Positions 41,561 through 50,078 of a DNA stretch of 53,718 nt are shown piece after piece (within the stretch, counting starts at the first letter, position 1; each line of letters starts with the position of its first letter). The position numbers were made by a program, and so were the translations under genes. Source of the DNA: Anaerolineales bacterium UBA5797. GTDB taxonomy: Bacteria > Chloroflexota > Anaerolineae > Anaerolineales > Villigracilaceae. Under the pieces are notes generated by a model that saw nothing but the letters and a program-made list of their open reading frames with translations, made no database searches and was not told where the DNA came from. Where the stretch lies: positions 1 to 53,718 of the forward strand of contig DIDP01000037.1 of the NCBI GenBank assembly GCA_002418205.1, read 5' to 3'.

Positions 41561-42760
41561 ATGAGCAAGGAAAACGAAGCTGTCATCTTGAGCGCGGCGC
41601 GCACGCCGGTTGGAAAATTTCAGGGATCGCTGGCAAGTCTTCCCGCCACACAGTTGGGCGCGTTCGCGGTCAAAGCCGCGGTGGAACGGGCGGGCATCAA
41701 CGCCGAAGAGATCGAAGAAGTGATCATGGGCAATGTGGTGCAGGCGGGCGAGGGACAGGCTCCGGCGCGCCAGGCGGGCATCCACGGTGGTGTTCCGGCA
41801 ACAGTTGGAGCAAGCACGATCAACAAGGTCTGCGGGTCGGGTCTCAAAGCCGCGATGATGTCGGCGCAAGCCATCAGGGCAGGCGATGCCGATCTGTTCG
41901 TGGCAGGCGGATTTGAGTCCATGAGCCGGGCGCCGTATCTCGTCGCCGGTCGTTCGGGCGAATTGAAGTTCGGCAATCAGGCGCTCACCGACGCGCTGCT
42001 CAACGACGGCTTGTGGGATCCGTTCGAGAATTGGGGGATGGGGATGGCAGCCGAGTTCATCGCGGACGAATATGAGGTCACGCGCGAGGCGATGGACCAG
42101 TTTGCGCTTCGCTCCCACGAGAAAGCTGTCGCGGCTCAAGAGGCAGGGAGGTTCAACGCTGAGATCGTACCCGTTCAAATTCAGGGACGCAAAGGCGCGG
42201 TCACGGAGGTGACGCAGGATGAGGGTCCGCGCAAGGATACGACGCTGGAAGCTTTATCCAAGCTCAAGCCCGCCTTCAAAACAGACGGCAAGGTCACACC
42301 CGGCAACGCATCCCAAATGAACGATGGCGGCGCGGCAGTTGTAATTTCATCACGAGGATACGCCGAGAAAAACGGACTCAAACCGATGGCGCGTATTGTG
42401 GGATATGCACAGGCGGCGGTCGAACCAAAATATCTGTTCGCCGCGCCCGCGTATGCGATGCCGAAGTTGCTGAAGAAGATCGGATGGACGCTCGCCGATG
42501 TGGACCTGATCGAACTCAACGAAGCCTTCGCCGCCCAGGTGCTCGCGGACGGATATGCCCTCGCCGACCAGGGCTGGGATTGGGACAAGGTCAACGTAAA
42601 CGGCGGCGCGATCGCAATAGGACACCCGCTCGGCGCGAGCGGCGCGCGCGTGCTGACGACGTTGCTGTATGCGCTGAAGGACCGCGGACTGAAGCGCGGC
42701 ATCGCGTCGTTATGTCTTGGTGGCGGCGAGGCGGTGGCAATGGCGGTGGAGATGGAGTAA
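41561..42760 (+). CDS. Acetyl-CoA acetyltransferase (thiolase II)
   Basis: A 399-residue enzyme condensing two acetyl-CoA to acetoacetyl-CoA or the reverse. Catalytic residues are Cys91 (VCGSGLKA), His355 (IGHPLGASG) and Cys385 (SLCLGGGE), at the expected spacing. Family signatures NEAFAAQ and GGAIAIGHP are intact. With the 3-hydroxyacyl-CoA dehydrogenase two genes downstream it would serve butyryl-CoA/beta-oxidation or polyhydroxybutyrate-type metabolism; other genes of these routes are not in the window. AGGAGG precedes the ATG. Confidence 0.93.
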   Translation: MSKENEAVILSAARTPVGKFQGSLASLPATQLGAFAVKAAVERAGINAEEIEEVIMGNVVQAGEGQAPARQAGIHGGVPATVGASTINKVCGSGLKAAMMSAQAIRAGDADLFVAGGFESMSRAPYLVAGRSGELKFGNQALTDALLNDGLWDPFENWGMGMAAEFIADEYEVTREAMDQFALRSHEKAVAAQEAGRFNAEIVPVQIQGRKGAVTEVTQDEGPRKDTTLEALSKLKPAFKTDGKVTPGNASQMNDGGAAVVISSRGYAEKNGLKPMARIVGYAQAAVEPKYLFAAPAYAMPKLLKKIGWTLADVDLIELNEAFAAQVLADGYALADQGWDWDKVNVNGGAIAIGHPLGASGARVLTTLLYALKDRGLKRGIASLCLGGGEAVAMAVEME

Positions 42761-42765
42761 TTGGT

Positions 42766-42930
42766 AATTGCTGGTGGTCGAGTAGGGCGAAGCCCATATC
42801 GAGACCACCGATTAAGCACAACCATCTTTGTTGCATATTGGTCTCGATACGTCCCGCACGCTTCGACTTCCACTTCGCCTTTACTCAGTGTCCGCTCAGC
42901 GCGACAGGCTACTCAACCAACGAGGTACAT
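42766..42930. repeat. Interspersed repeat with GGTCTCGATACG motif
   Basis: Between thiolase and the DinB gene. It contains GGTGGTCGA and TCGAGACCACC in inverted orientation (42773-42808), and GGTCTCGATACGTCCC at 42840-42855 that resembles GGTTTCGATACGCCCC at 43494-43509, each followed by CTACTCAACCA. The latter copy lies in the next gap. Confidence 0.55.
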
Positions 42931-42935
42931 CAACA

Positions 42936-43424
42936 ATGGACAAACATGAACGCAGTGAAAAGATCGAACTCTACGGGCGCGGCTTCGAAATGCTCGTCGA
43001 AGTGCTCAAGGATATCCCGCGCGAGATATGGCAGTTCAAACCGGCGCCGACCGAATGGAGCATCCATGAAGTGATCCTGCATCTGGCGGATTCGGAATCC
43101 AATGCGGCGTTGCGCGCGCGGATGTTGATCGTCGAGCCGGGCGGCACGTTGATGGCATATGACCAGGATAAATGGGCGGGTGATTTGAACTACCACGACC
43201 ACGATCTGCAGGACGCGCTGGATATCACCCGCCTTGCGCGAAAGACCACCTACGAACTGCTCAAGAAACAGCCCGATATTGTCTTTGAGCACATCGTCAT
43301 GCACCCGGAGTACACGGAGCCTTATACGTTCGACAACTGGCTGGATATCTATTCCGCGCACATCCCGGGTCACATCGAGCAGATCATGAATAACTATAAG
43401 ATCTGGAAGGATACACAAGCATAG
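42936..43424 (+). CDS. DinB-like metal-dependent protein
   Basis: A 162-residue four-helix protein of the DinB/YfiT type. His49 (VILHLAD) with His142 and His146 (SAHIPGHIEQI) form the usual metal triad. DinB-fold proteins include thiol transferases and uncharacterised stress proteins. WSIHEVILHLADSES is the typical N-terminal signature. No Shine-Dalgarno is obvious. It lies between thiolase and hydroxyacyl-CoA dehydrogenase but is flanked by interspersed repeats on both sides. Confidence 0.82.
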   Translation: MDKHERSEKIELYGRGFEMLVEVLKDIPREIWQFKPAPTEWSIHEVILHLADSESNAALRARMLIVEPGGTLMAYDQDKWAGDLNYHDHDLQDALDITRLARKTTYELLKKQPDIVFEHIVMHPEYTEPYTFDNWLDIYSAHIPGHIEQIMNNYKIWKDTQA

Positions 43425-43426
43425 TG

Positions 43427-43510
43427 TCATTGCGAGGGCGATGCTTTTTTGCCTGAAGCAATCCCCCATTAAGCAGGAGATTGCTTCGGGCTGTGGTTTC
43501 GATACGCCCC
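43427..43510. repeat. Dispersed inverted-repeat element, copy 2
   Basis: Contains TGTCATTGCGAGGG (43427-43440), TGAAGCAATCCCC (43454-43466), GGAGATTGCTTCGGGCT (43476-43492) and GGTTTCGATACGCC. The first three match the element at 5801-5858 in inverted or direct orientation. Two repeat families appear nested here. Confidence 0.6.
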
Positions 43511-43565
43511 ATGGACTACTCAACCACCAGCCCTCACAACGACAGTATGAAACATGGAGGAGATT

Positions 43566-44411
43566 ATGGCTATAAAAAATATCTTCGTCATCGGCGCAGG
43601 GACGATGGGCAACGGCATCGCGCAGGTCGCGGCGACATCGGGCTACCAGGTCACCTGCATGGACGTGATGCCCGCCGCACTGGAGAAGGCCAAAGCGACG
43701 ATTGCAAAATCCACGGGAAAGCTGCTCGAAAAAGGGACGATCAACGCGGAACAAAAGGCGTCTGCAGATGCAATTCAATATGTGTCGAACATGGATACGA
43801 TGAAAGAGGCGGACTTCATCATCGAAGCTGCAACAGAAAACCCCGAACTCAAATTCAAGATCTTCAAAGACATGGATGCAAACGCGCGTGAAGGTGTGAT
43901 TTTGGCAAGCAACACCTCGTCGATTTCGATCACGAAGATCGCCGCACAGACCAGCCGTCCCGAAAGGGTGATCGGGATGCACTTCATGAACCCCGTGCCG
44001 CTCATGAAACTGGTCGAAATCATCAAGGGACTCGCCACATCCGATGAGACGTTATCCACTACGCTGGAGTTGTGCAAAGTGATGGGCAAGGAACCCGTCG
44101 AAGCGGAGGACTCGCCCGGCTTCATCTCCAATCGCATTTTGTGCCCGATGATCAACGAGGCGATTTTCGCCCTGCAGGAGGGAGTCGGCACAAAGGAAGC
44201 CATTGACCAGGTGATGAAGCTCGGCATGAACCACCCGATGGGACCGCTCACCCTCGCAGATCTGATCGGGCTGGACGTGGTGCTGTTCATCATGGAAGTG
44301 TTGCACCGCGACCTCGGCGAAGACAAATACCGCCCCGCACCGCTGCTCCGCAAGATGGTGGACGCGGGGTATTTGGGAAGGAAGACGGGGAGAGGGTTCT
44401 ATACTTATTAG
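43566..44411 (+). CDS. 3-hydroxybutyryl-CoA/3-hydroxyacyl-CoA dehydrogenase
   Basis: A 281-residue NAD(P)-dependent enzyme. Rossmann motif VIGAGTMGNGIA at the N-terminus. Catalytic features are SNTSSISI, the His in GMHFMNPVPLMKLVEI and DSPGFISNRIL, all conserved. The C-terminal domain ends with GRKTGRGFY, the family hallmark. It interconverts acetoacetyl-CoA and 3-hydroxybutyryl-CoA, the next step after the upstream thiolase. The ATG at 43566 has GGAGG 5 nt upstream. Confidence 0.93.
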   Translation: MAIKNIFVIGAGTMGNGIAQVAATSGYQVTCMDVMPAALEKAKATIAKSTGKLLEKGTINAEQKASADAIQYVSNMDTMKEADFIIEAATENPELKFKIFKDMDANAREGVILASNTSSISITKIAAQTSRPERVIGMHFMNPVPLMKLVEIIKGLATSDETLSTTLELCKVMGKEPVEAEDSPGFISNRILCPMINEAIFALQEGVGTKEAIDQVMKLGMNHPMGPLTLADLIGLDVVLFIMEVLHRDLGEDKYRPAPLLRKMVDAGYLGRKTGRGFYTY

Positions 44412-44540
44412 CGATTTAGCTGATAGTTGTTAGCTTTTAGCTTTGCAAGGAGTAAAATAGGCTCAATGACAATTCGTCACCCATCCCAGCCTACATCCAA
44501 TGATCTAACGAGAAGATTGCCGGAGGCCATTAAAGATCGA

Positions 44541-44568
44541 AGCCGCCAGTAGATGCTGGCGGCTTTTT
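44541..44568 (+). terminator. Intrinsic terminator after the thiolase-hydroxyacyl-CoA dehydrogenase stretch
   Basis: AGCCGCCAG (44541-44549) and CTGGCGGCT (44556-44564) with a 6-nt loop, followed by TTTTT. Confidence 0.85.
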
Positions 44569-44913
44569 GTTCGTGCATCGTCGTTCCAGGGAGTGATTGT
44601 CAATATCTCGATTTCTTCGAAAGCAGAAAAAGTCATCCATGTTGGATTGCATACCAATGAGGCGACAAACCTCGCAACGAAATGGAAGGGCATGGAGAAA
44701 TCAAACTTCCCAGCCCCCACCAGTACACATAAAAGTGTTCAGTTGTGGAACATCTGAACCTGCCTGGGTGGTATCATTTTTGGTACCGGCGTGGTCGCAG
44801 GCGCATACTTGATACCGCTATCACAAATTCTCATCACCCAATCCCAATTGGAAATTGAATATCAGCATTTGGGTCATATTTATATACACCAAAAATTTGT
44901 TATGAAAATCATG

Positions 44914-44942
44914 TTGACAACTCTACCTTTTTTTCGTATTCT
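44914..44942 (+). promoter_or_regulatory. Promoter of the BTAD regulator gene
   Basis: TTGACA at 44914-44919 and TATTCT at 44937-44942 with a 17-bp spacer; an overlapping TATAAT is at 44942-44947. The leader to the ATG at 45008 is about 60 nt. Confidence 0.7.
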
Positions 44943-45007
44943 ATAATTAATTGGTTGTCGCCAACCATAATTTTGTTTCCTTCCGGGAAATTGGATCGAG
45001 AGGTCCG

Positions 45008-46903
45008 ATGGGGCTAAAATTCTTTCTGCTTGGTCCGCCGCGGGTGACGTGGGATGATTTGGCAGTGGATATTCCGCGACGGCAGGTAAGGGTTCTCCTG
45101 TACTATCTGGCATCGTATCCGAATGCCGTTCCTCAAGAACGCCTGCATTATCTATTTTGGAACAATAAATCCGACGCAGAGTGCAGGCGTAATATTTCCC
45201 ACCTGCTGACGCATGCCCGTTCGAGCCTGCCGGATAAGAACGCTTTGATCGTGAATGATTCATTGGTCATGCTCGATCCACAAAGCATCTGGTGCGATGT
45301 GGTGGAGTTTAAAAACCTGATCCATTCATCAAAAGAGGGAAGCCCGGAGATTTTAAAACAGGCAGTTGAGTATTATCGCGGTCCTTTTCTGGATGGGTTG
45401 CAACTTTCAGACGAGCCGGAATTCGAAAACTTGATCGAACTGGAACGCTTCAACCTGGAAAGGAATTATCTTAACCTGCTATATAAGTTGATCATAACCG
45501 AAAAACAGACGGGGAATTATGAATCAGCGATCGAATACGCTTATCAATACCTGGCAAAGGACAATCTGGCCGAGGGGATCCATCGCCAGTTGATCATGTT
45601 GTATGGTCTGACCGGTAACCGCGAACGGGCTTTGAATCAATTCAAGATATGCGAAGAGGTTTTGCACAGCGAACTTCAGGCAGAGCCATCCATGAAGACC
45701 CGGCTTGCATATCAGCATGTCCTGGCGGAATCACCATCGACCGCGAACAACATGCTTGTGCAGAAATCGTTGGAGTTGCATCCCGTTAAGCTGGAGCCAT
45801 TGTTCGTCAATTCAGAAAGCTACAACCAATTTATGAATTTACTGGAGGAAAACGATCGATCTGACCACGGTTATGTTGCCATGCTCTATGGCGAACTAGG
45901 CATCGGCAAATCAAGTCTGTTCACAAAAACATTTTCCAGGATCGGCAGAAACAAACTTATCATCCGGGCGCGTTGTGATCCAGCTGTCCGTTCAATCCCC
46001 TATTGGCCCATCAAAAACCTTTTAATGAAGGAATTTAAAGCACATCCCTCCACAAGGACAAACGTCCCTGAATTCATCGGCGGGACGCGTATTGCTTCCG
46101 GTGTTTCTCAAGGAACTGATGAAAACATCCCGTCGGACATGACATCAAAAGATAAATACTTCACATTGCTCATCAATTCGATTGTGACGCTCGCGGACGA
46201 GCCAGGCGGATTGATCTTTTGTATCGAAGATCTGGAATGGGCGGATCCTGAAACATTGGAATTATTTTTGTATTTGAGCCGATACACGCAGACCAAGAAA
46301 TTATGGCTTTTCGGATCTTACTGTTGCCCGGAAAATAAGCACTTGATCGATTTTCTTCACAAACTGCAGTTCGCGGACGGTTTCTTAGGCAATGTGCAGG
46401 TACACGGTGTTGGGGAAAAAGAGATCGAATCCATGGTCAAGTTTGGGATCGGGGGCCGGAAGTTCGATGAAAACTTCATCAGGAGCATGCATCACTTAAG
46501 CGGAGGAAATCCCTTTTTCATATCCGAACTTCTGAGATTTATAGCTGAATCTGGAAAATCGATAAAAGAGTTGATGGATGAAAAGGCTTTGGTATTACCG
46601 CCAACGGTTTTCAGGACAATCCAGTACAGGTTGAGCCGATTAAGCCAGATCGAGAGACGGGTACTGGAGGTCGCGGCCGCCGTCGGTTTCACATTCAAAG
46701 TCGATCAGATCAGTGAATTGTCCGATCTTTCCGTCATGCAGGTCCTTGACGCTTTGGATGAACTCGTCAGCCGCCACTTTTTACTTGTCCAATCTGCTCA
46801 GTATCAATTTGCACATGAGCTTGTGCGGCAGACCGTTTTGAATGGTATGAGTCCCGCCCGCAGGCAGTACCTGGAAGAAAACTGTTTAGGGGGATTAGGT
46901 TGA
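45008..46903 (+). CDS. BTAD (SARP-like) regulator with AAA ATPase domain
   Basis: A 631-residue cytosolic regulator. Residues 1-95 form a winged helix-like DNA-binding domain (FLLGPPRVTWDD, RRQVRVLLYYLA, LFWNNKSDAECRRNISHLL). About 96-245 is the BTAD domain of SARP/AfsR regulators. A STAND/AAA ATPase follows with Walker A GELGIGKSS (Lys301) and a FCIEDLEWADPE Walker B. Unlike AfsR it stops at 631, with no TPR tail; the end is abrupt (ENCLGGLG). The ATG at 45008 has GAGAGG before it. Three 11-bp-spaced direct repeats lie 38 bp after the stop, upstream of a secreted-protein gene, which suggests a target. Confidence 0.85.
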   Translation: MGLKFFLLGPPRVTWDDLAVDIPRRQVRVLLYYLASYPNAVPQERLHYLFWNNKSDAECRRNISHLLTHARSSLPDKNALIVNDSLVMLDPQSIWCDVVEFKNLIHSSKEGSPEILKQAVEYYRGPFLDGLQLSDEPEFENLIELERFNLERNYLNLLYKLIITEKQTGNYESAIEYAYQYLAKDNLAEGIHRQLIMLYGLTGNRERALNQFKICEEVLHSELQAEPSMKTRLAYQHVLAESPSTANNMLVQKSLELHPVKLEPLFVNSESYNQFMNLLEENDRSDHGYVAMLYGELGIGKSSLFTKTFSRIGRNKLIIRARCDPAVRSIPYWPIKNLLMKEFKAHPSTRTNVPEFIGGTRIASGVSQGTDENIPSDMTSKDKYFTLLINSIVTLADEPGGLIFCIEDLEWADPETLELFLYLSRYTQTKKLWLFGSYCCPENKHLIDFLHKLQFADGFLGNVQVHGVGEKEIESMVKFGIGGRKFDENFIRSMHHLSGGNPFFISELLRFIAESGKSIKELMDEKALVLPPTVFRTIQYRLSRLSQIERRVLEVAAAVGFTFKVDQISELSDLSVMQVLDALDELVSRHFLLVQSAQYQFAHELVRQTVLNGMSPARRQYLEENCLGGLG

Positions 46904-46941
46904 AATTCCTGAACTAGGGGGATGAAATCCGATATATCCGG

Positions 46942-46970
46942 TTTGTAGCCAATTTGTAGCCAGCTTGTAA
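46942..46970 (+). promoter_or_regulatory. Three direct repeats at 11-bp spacing, probable SARP-type operator
   Basis: TTTGTAG (46942-46948), TTTGTAG (46953-46959) and CTTGTAA (46964-46970) lie exactly 11 bp apart, on one face of the helix. SARP regulators bind heptamer repeats with this period near the -35 region. TAAATT at 46983-46988 or TTTAAT at 46987-46992 could be the -10 box. The regulator encoded just upstream is the obvious candidate, but binding is not shown. Confidence 0.6.
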
Positions 46971-47119
46971 ACACTATTTTTGTAAATTTAATGCGTACGA
47001 TTTACTCCCATTTTTTCCTTTGTCGTGGGTGACCTGTTGAATTTCTGTACGAATTCCAATTCAGTCAAGTGGCTGGGAGGACATACCCATGACGCCAAAT
47101 CAAACAAGGAGATAAAACC

Positions 47120-48394
47120 ATGTTCAAAAAGATTCTCGTAATTATGTTGGTCATGAGTCTGATCCTGCCTGTGGGAGTGGTGATGGCAGGGAATGGTCCC
47201 GGTGGACCAGGCGGAGGTGGGGGTGGCGGAGGTGATATCCCTGACACCGGAGAGTTATATGGAGATCTGTACGTGATCCTGCGGGATATGAATGGGGTAC
47301 CAATTCTCGATGCAAATGGATGCATCCAGCCGATCAGCAGTATGGACGGCAGTACCACCCTCCCGGACGGCACTGAAGTGATCGCTTACGCTTATGAACC
47401 ATTTACACTGGGTACCTACTACGATTCAGAGGGCGTCCTGATCGAATGTGAACTGACTGAGGATATGACGGCCTGGGTGCAGGCGGTGGATTTCGGACGC
47501 CTCAATTTGGGTCGCGCCCCGGAGGGAGTGATCGCACACGCGTTCGATGAAGCGATCAACAAGATGAACTCCGCCTCTGCCTTCGACCTGGACCCTGCCG
47601 GCCGCATCATGATGTTACTTGATGATGGGTGGTTTACCATCGATGCACCTGCTGAAAATCTAGCGCTCTACATCAAAATGATGATTGATGGTCATTGGAT
47701 CACCGTCGATACCACGCCTGTCGAACCGGGCGGAAAAGGCGGTGGCAAAGGTGGCGGCGGTGGACCGCCTGAAGGTGATGGTCCATCAACCGAACCACGC
47801 CCTGTCTTATCTGATACGGCCATTGGCTTGCTCGCGGCGATTGGCTATGACAACCTTGGGGATGTAAACAACGTTCTCAACAGCCATGATCTCCTGTTGG
47901 CAGCATCCCTTCTTGCCGGTGCAGCAGACAAGTCCGGAACAATCACATTGGACAAAGTGGTCTACATCAATTCGATCTACGGGATCAACCAGGTTGGGAC
48001 GATCGTTGCAGATGGAAACCGCTATTTTGACTTTAGCGGATTTGGCTACTCCCGCAGACTGGCTTATATCGATCGCGGATCACCGGAGTGTGCAACCTTT
48101 GGCTCAGCATATGTATGGGTTTTACAGCCTTTTGGTGCGTTGGAAGATTACACCTTTAAGGCTACATGCATGAGTCTTTTGGGATATAACGATCCTGGTT
48201 TTCCCGCGGACTACAATGCTGTTCGCTTTGTCGACTTGACGGAAAGTTACACGACAGTGTTCGACGAACTAGGTAACCCACTTTCGTATAATTTTTACGA
48301 GAATGTGCGTGCATTCACTCAAGCATCCGACGATGCGTTACAGGCGATTGAATACATCCATAACTACAAGATACCCGAGGTCTTGTACCCGTAG
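47120..48394 (+). CDS. Secreted glycine-rich protein, unknown function
   Basis: A 424-residue exported protein. Sec signal peptide (cleavage after VMA, about 23), then a glycine stretch (GPGGPGGGGGGGG), a domain of about 170 residues (GDLYVILRDMNGVPILDANG, FGRLNLGRAPEGVIAHAFDE), a second Gly-rich linker (GGKGGGKGGGGGPP) and a C-terminal domain of about 200 residues. I have seen the first domain in secreted proteins of Actinobacteria and Chloroflexota but know no function. AAGGAG precedes the ATG. It is the first gene downstream of the 11-bp repeats. Confidence 0.8.
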   Translation: MFKKILVIMLVMSLILPVGVVMAGNGPGGPGGGGGGGGDIPDTGELYGDLYVILRDMNGVPILDANGCIQPISSMDGSTTLPDGTEVIAYAYEPFTLGTYYDSEGVLIECELTEDMTAWVQAVDFGRLNLGRAPEGVIAHAFDEAINKMNSASAFDLDPAGRIMMLLDDGWFTIDAPAENLALYIKMMIDGHWITVDTTPVEPGGKGGGKGGGGGPPEGDGPSTEPRPVLSDTAIGLLAAIGYDNLGDVNNVLNSHDLLLAASLLAGAADKSGTITLDKVVYINSIYGINQVGTIVADGNRYFDFSGFGYSRRLAYIDRGSPECATFGSAYVWVLQPFGALEDYTFKATCMSLLGYNDPGFPADYNAVRFVDLTESYTTVFDELGNPLSYNFYENVRAFTQASDDALQAIEYIHNYKIPEVLYP

Positions 48395-48438
48395 GGATAG
48401 CACAAATTGATCTCGAGTTTGCTTTACAGATAAGAATG

Positions 48439-48476
48439 GGAGAGGCTGGCTTGACTGAATAAAGGTCAGCCTCTCC
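48439..48476 (+). terminator. Hairpin between the two secreted-protein genes
   Basis: GGAGAGGCTG (48439-48448) pairs with CAGCCTCTCC (48467-48476). No T-run follows, so it may be a weak terminator or an mRNA processing/stability hairpin rather than a strong stop. Confidence 0.55.
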
Positions 48477-48523
48477 ACAATCACCTCTTCAATAGCAACT
48501 CACCAAATCAAGGAGAAAATACA

Positions 48524-49213
48524 ATGGCGAGGAAATTCTTGATACTGGTCTTGTTGATGTCTATCGGTTTTTCCGGAATCACAACCGTCAAGGCCGACGG
48601 GCCAGATACAGGATATCGCTGGCAGAATCATGCCAAGCCCTTCGATTTCAGGTTCAACAACTTGATCGACAACCACCAACAGATGCGTTTGATGAAGAAT
48701 GGTGCACTGCAAGGATTCATTTATATACAGTTCACGGGTGAGTACATTGATGGCATCCCGGTCGCCCGCCGGGCGAATTGTACTGATGCATCCCTGGATT
48801 GTCGGGTTGGCTGGGAGGTGATTGGCGTCCCCGTCAGGGAAGCGAAACTGATTCAGCGTGGTCCGCGTTTATGGGAGTTGGATCCAGCATCCCTGCCTGC
48901 GGACCCGGAGTTCCTTCACTTCCACTGGACAAAACTTGATGCGTTTGACCCTAATCCTCAAAAACCATGTGGGCTGATAACGAAGGCAGAAAATGAAAAC
49001 ATGTCCTATAATGGCTATTTGTTCAAACGCACAGCTGTGAGCACCTTCTATTGGCTGGGAGGCAATCCAGATAAGGAAGTGGGCAGGCTGGTGACACCCG
49101 GCGTTGATCTTCACAGCAATATTAATGGCATATGGTCCGGAGGCGACGGCGATGGGGGTGAAGGGGAAGATCATGAAGAAGGAGATTGCGGCGGTCATGA
49201 AACCAGCGGATAA
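48524..49213 (+). CDS. Secreted protein with Gly/Asp/Glu-rich tail
   Basis: A 229-residue exported protein with a signal peptide (MARKFLILVLLMSIGFSGIT, cleavage after VKA near 24). The mature domain carries two cysteine pairs (NCTDASLDC and KPCG/GDCGG). The C-terminus is a low-complexity run rich in Gly, Asp, Glu and His (about 205-229) that could bind metal or interact with the cell wall. AAGGAG precedes the ATG. It is the second gene after the putative SARP repeats. No family known. Confidence 0.77.
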   Translation: MARKFLILVLLMSIGFSGITTVKADGPDTGYRWQNHAKPFDFRFNNLIDNHQQMRLMKNGALQGFIYIQFTGEYIDGIPVARRANCTDASLDCRVGWEVIGVPVREAKLIQRGPRLWELDPASLPADPEFLHFHWTKLDAFDPNPQKPCGLITKAENENMSYNGYLFKRTAVSTFYWLGGNPDKEVGRLVTPGVDLHSNINGIWSGGDGDGGEGEDHEEGDCGGHETSG

Positions 49214-49447
49214 ACAACGTACTTGCAGGAAGGTGTCGTGGTCGCATCGTCGCAGGTCACTTTGAGCATTTGCTCGTTAAATCCCCCGTGAGGCTGAGCA
49301 AGTTTCATACGGGAAGGTGGCGCATGCCCCTGCAGTTCCATAGCAGGGGCATTTTTATGGAAAAGCCGGAAAGATGAATGAGGAAACAATTGTCCTGGAG
49401 CAGTATCTGCAACCTGATACAACCGTCATAAAGTATGAAGTTAATGT
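49214..49447 (+). ncRNA. Structured leader ending in a terminator; candidate cis-regulatory RNA
   Basis: The gap holds GAGCATTTGCTC, CCCGT...ACGGG (about 49291-49318) and a strong hairpin ATGCCCCTGC (49324-49333)/GCAGGGGCAT (49343-49352) with TTTTT. The first two stems could be an aptamer and the last a terminator. I could not match any known riboswitch class. A plain terminator for the upstream gene is the simpler reading. Confidence 0.3.
49324..49357 (+). terminator. Intrinsic terminator
   Basis: Ten-bp GC-rich arms (49324-49333 and 49343-49352) with a 9-nt loop and TTTTTA downstream. Confidence 0.8.
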
Positions 49448-49876
49448 ATGGATACAAGCGTTCCAAAGTTGCAGGGTTACGGCTATATGGTGAAATCGTG
49501 TCGGCAAGGTGAGTTGTATAAAAATCTGGCAGCCTGGCTATGTTGCGCGGTTGACGGTCCTACTGCTGATTATTATCTTTGTCAGCATTGCAGGAATTAT
49601 GTCACAATGAAAGAAATTGAGACAAGCCCTGCTCCCGGACGGACCGAAGCGACCCTTGTCAGATGGGGCGACCCGGATCGACTGCGCAAAGCCTTCCTTG
49701 GATTGTCACCGGAACAAAGGGTGGTTGTTTATCTGAAGATCGTGAAAGGTTTTTCGAATCACGAGGTTGCTGAAGCCCTCTCCAAATCCATTGGTGCGGT
49801 GAAAGCGATCCAAAACCGGGGGTTGATGAATCTGCTGCATTTACTGTTTTCCAGATATGAGCATTCGACGGCTTGA
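49448..49876 (+). CDS. Sigma-70 region-4-only protein (possible remnant)
   Basis: A 142-residue frame. Residues about 75-135 match sigma-70 region 4 (LRKAFLGLSPEQRVVVYLKI, FSNHEVAEALSKSIGAVKAI), closely resembling the region 4 of the complete ECF sigma gene 200 bp downstream. Region 2 is missing; the N-terminal 50 residues contain CC and CQHC cysteines and match nothing known. The true start may be the ATG at 49607. Either a truncated sigma-factor pseudogene, or a decoy/regulator that binds -35 sites or the core enzyme. I am unsure. Confidence 0.55.
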   Translation: MDTSVPKLQGYGYMVKSCRQGELYKNLAAWLCCAVDGPTADYYLCQHCRNYVTMKEIETSPAPGRTEATLVRWGDPDRLRKAFLGLSPEQRVVVYLKIVKGFSNHEVAEALSKSIGAVKAIQNRGLMNLLHLLFSRYEHSTA

Positions 49877-50078
49877 AGGCTCGTTTCAAGTCATTACAAA
49901 CCTCACGATTTAATCCATTCCGGCATCCCCGATGGTCACGCCTCTTCCCGGAAGAAAGCCTGATCCCGCCTCCCAAACGTGACCTTCTTCCTCGTTTTCC
50001 CGCATGAATTTCCTCACCCCGTGCCTTTTCCGACATTTCAGCGACAGTATCTGGTAGGCTGAAATTGCGTCATAAAGG

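Larger units (their letters stand above)
44412..45007. other. Long intergenic region before the BTAD regulator
   Basis: About 600 bp. A terminator lies at 44541-44568. Downstream, 44600-44900 is AT-rich with only short frames; one hydrophobic stretch (GTGVVAGAYLIPLSQILI) near 44780-44835 follows an in-frame stop and has no start signal. The promoter at 44914-44942 is the only other supported site. Confidence 0.4.

Noticed and set aside
44597..44835. Short forward frames, including a hydrophobic peptide
   Set aside because: One follows an in-frame stop and lacks a start; the other lacks a ribosome-binding site and family resemblance.
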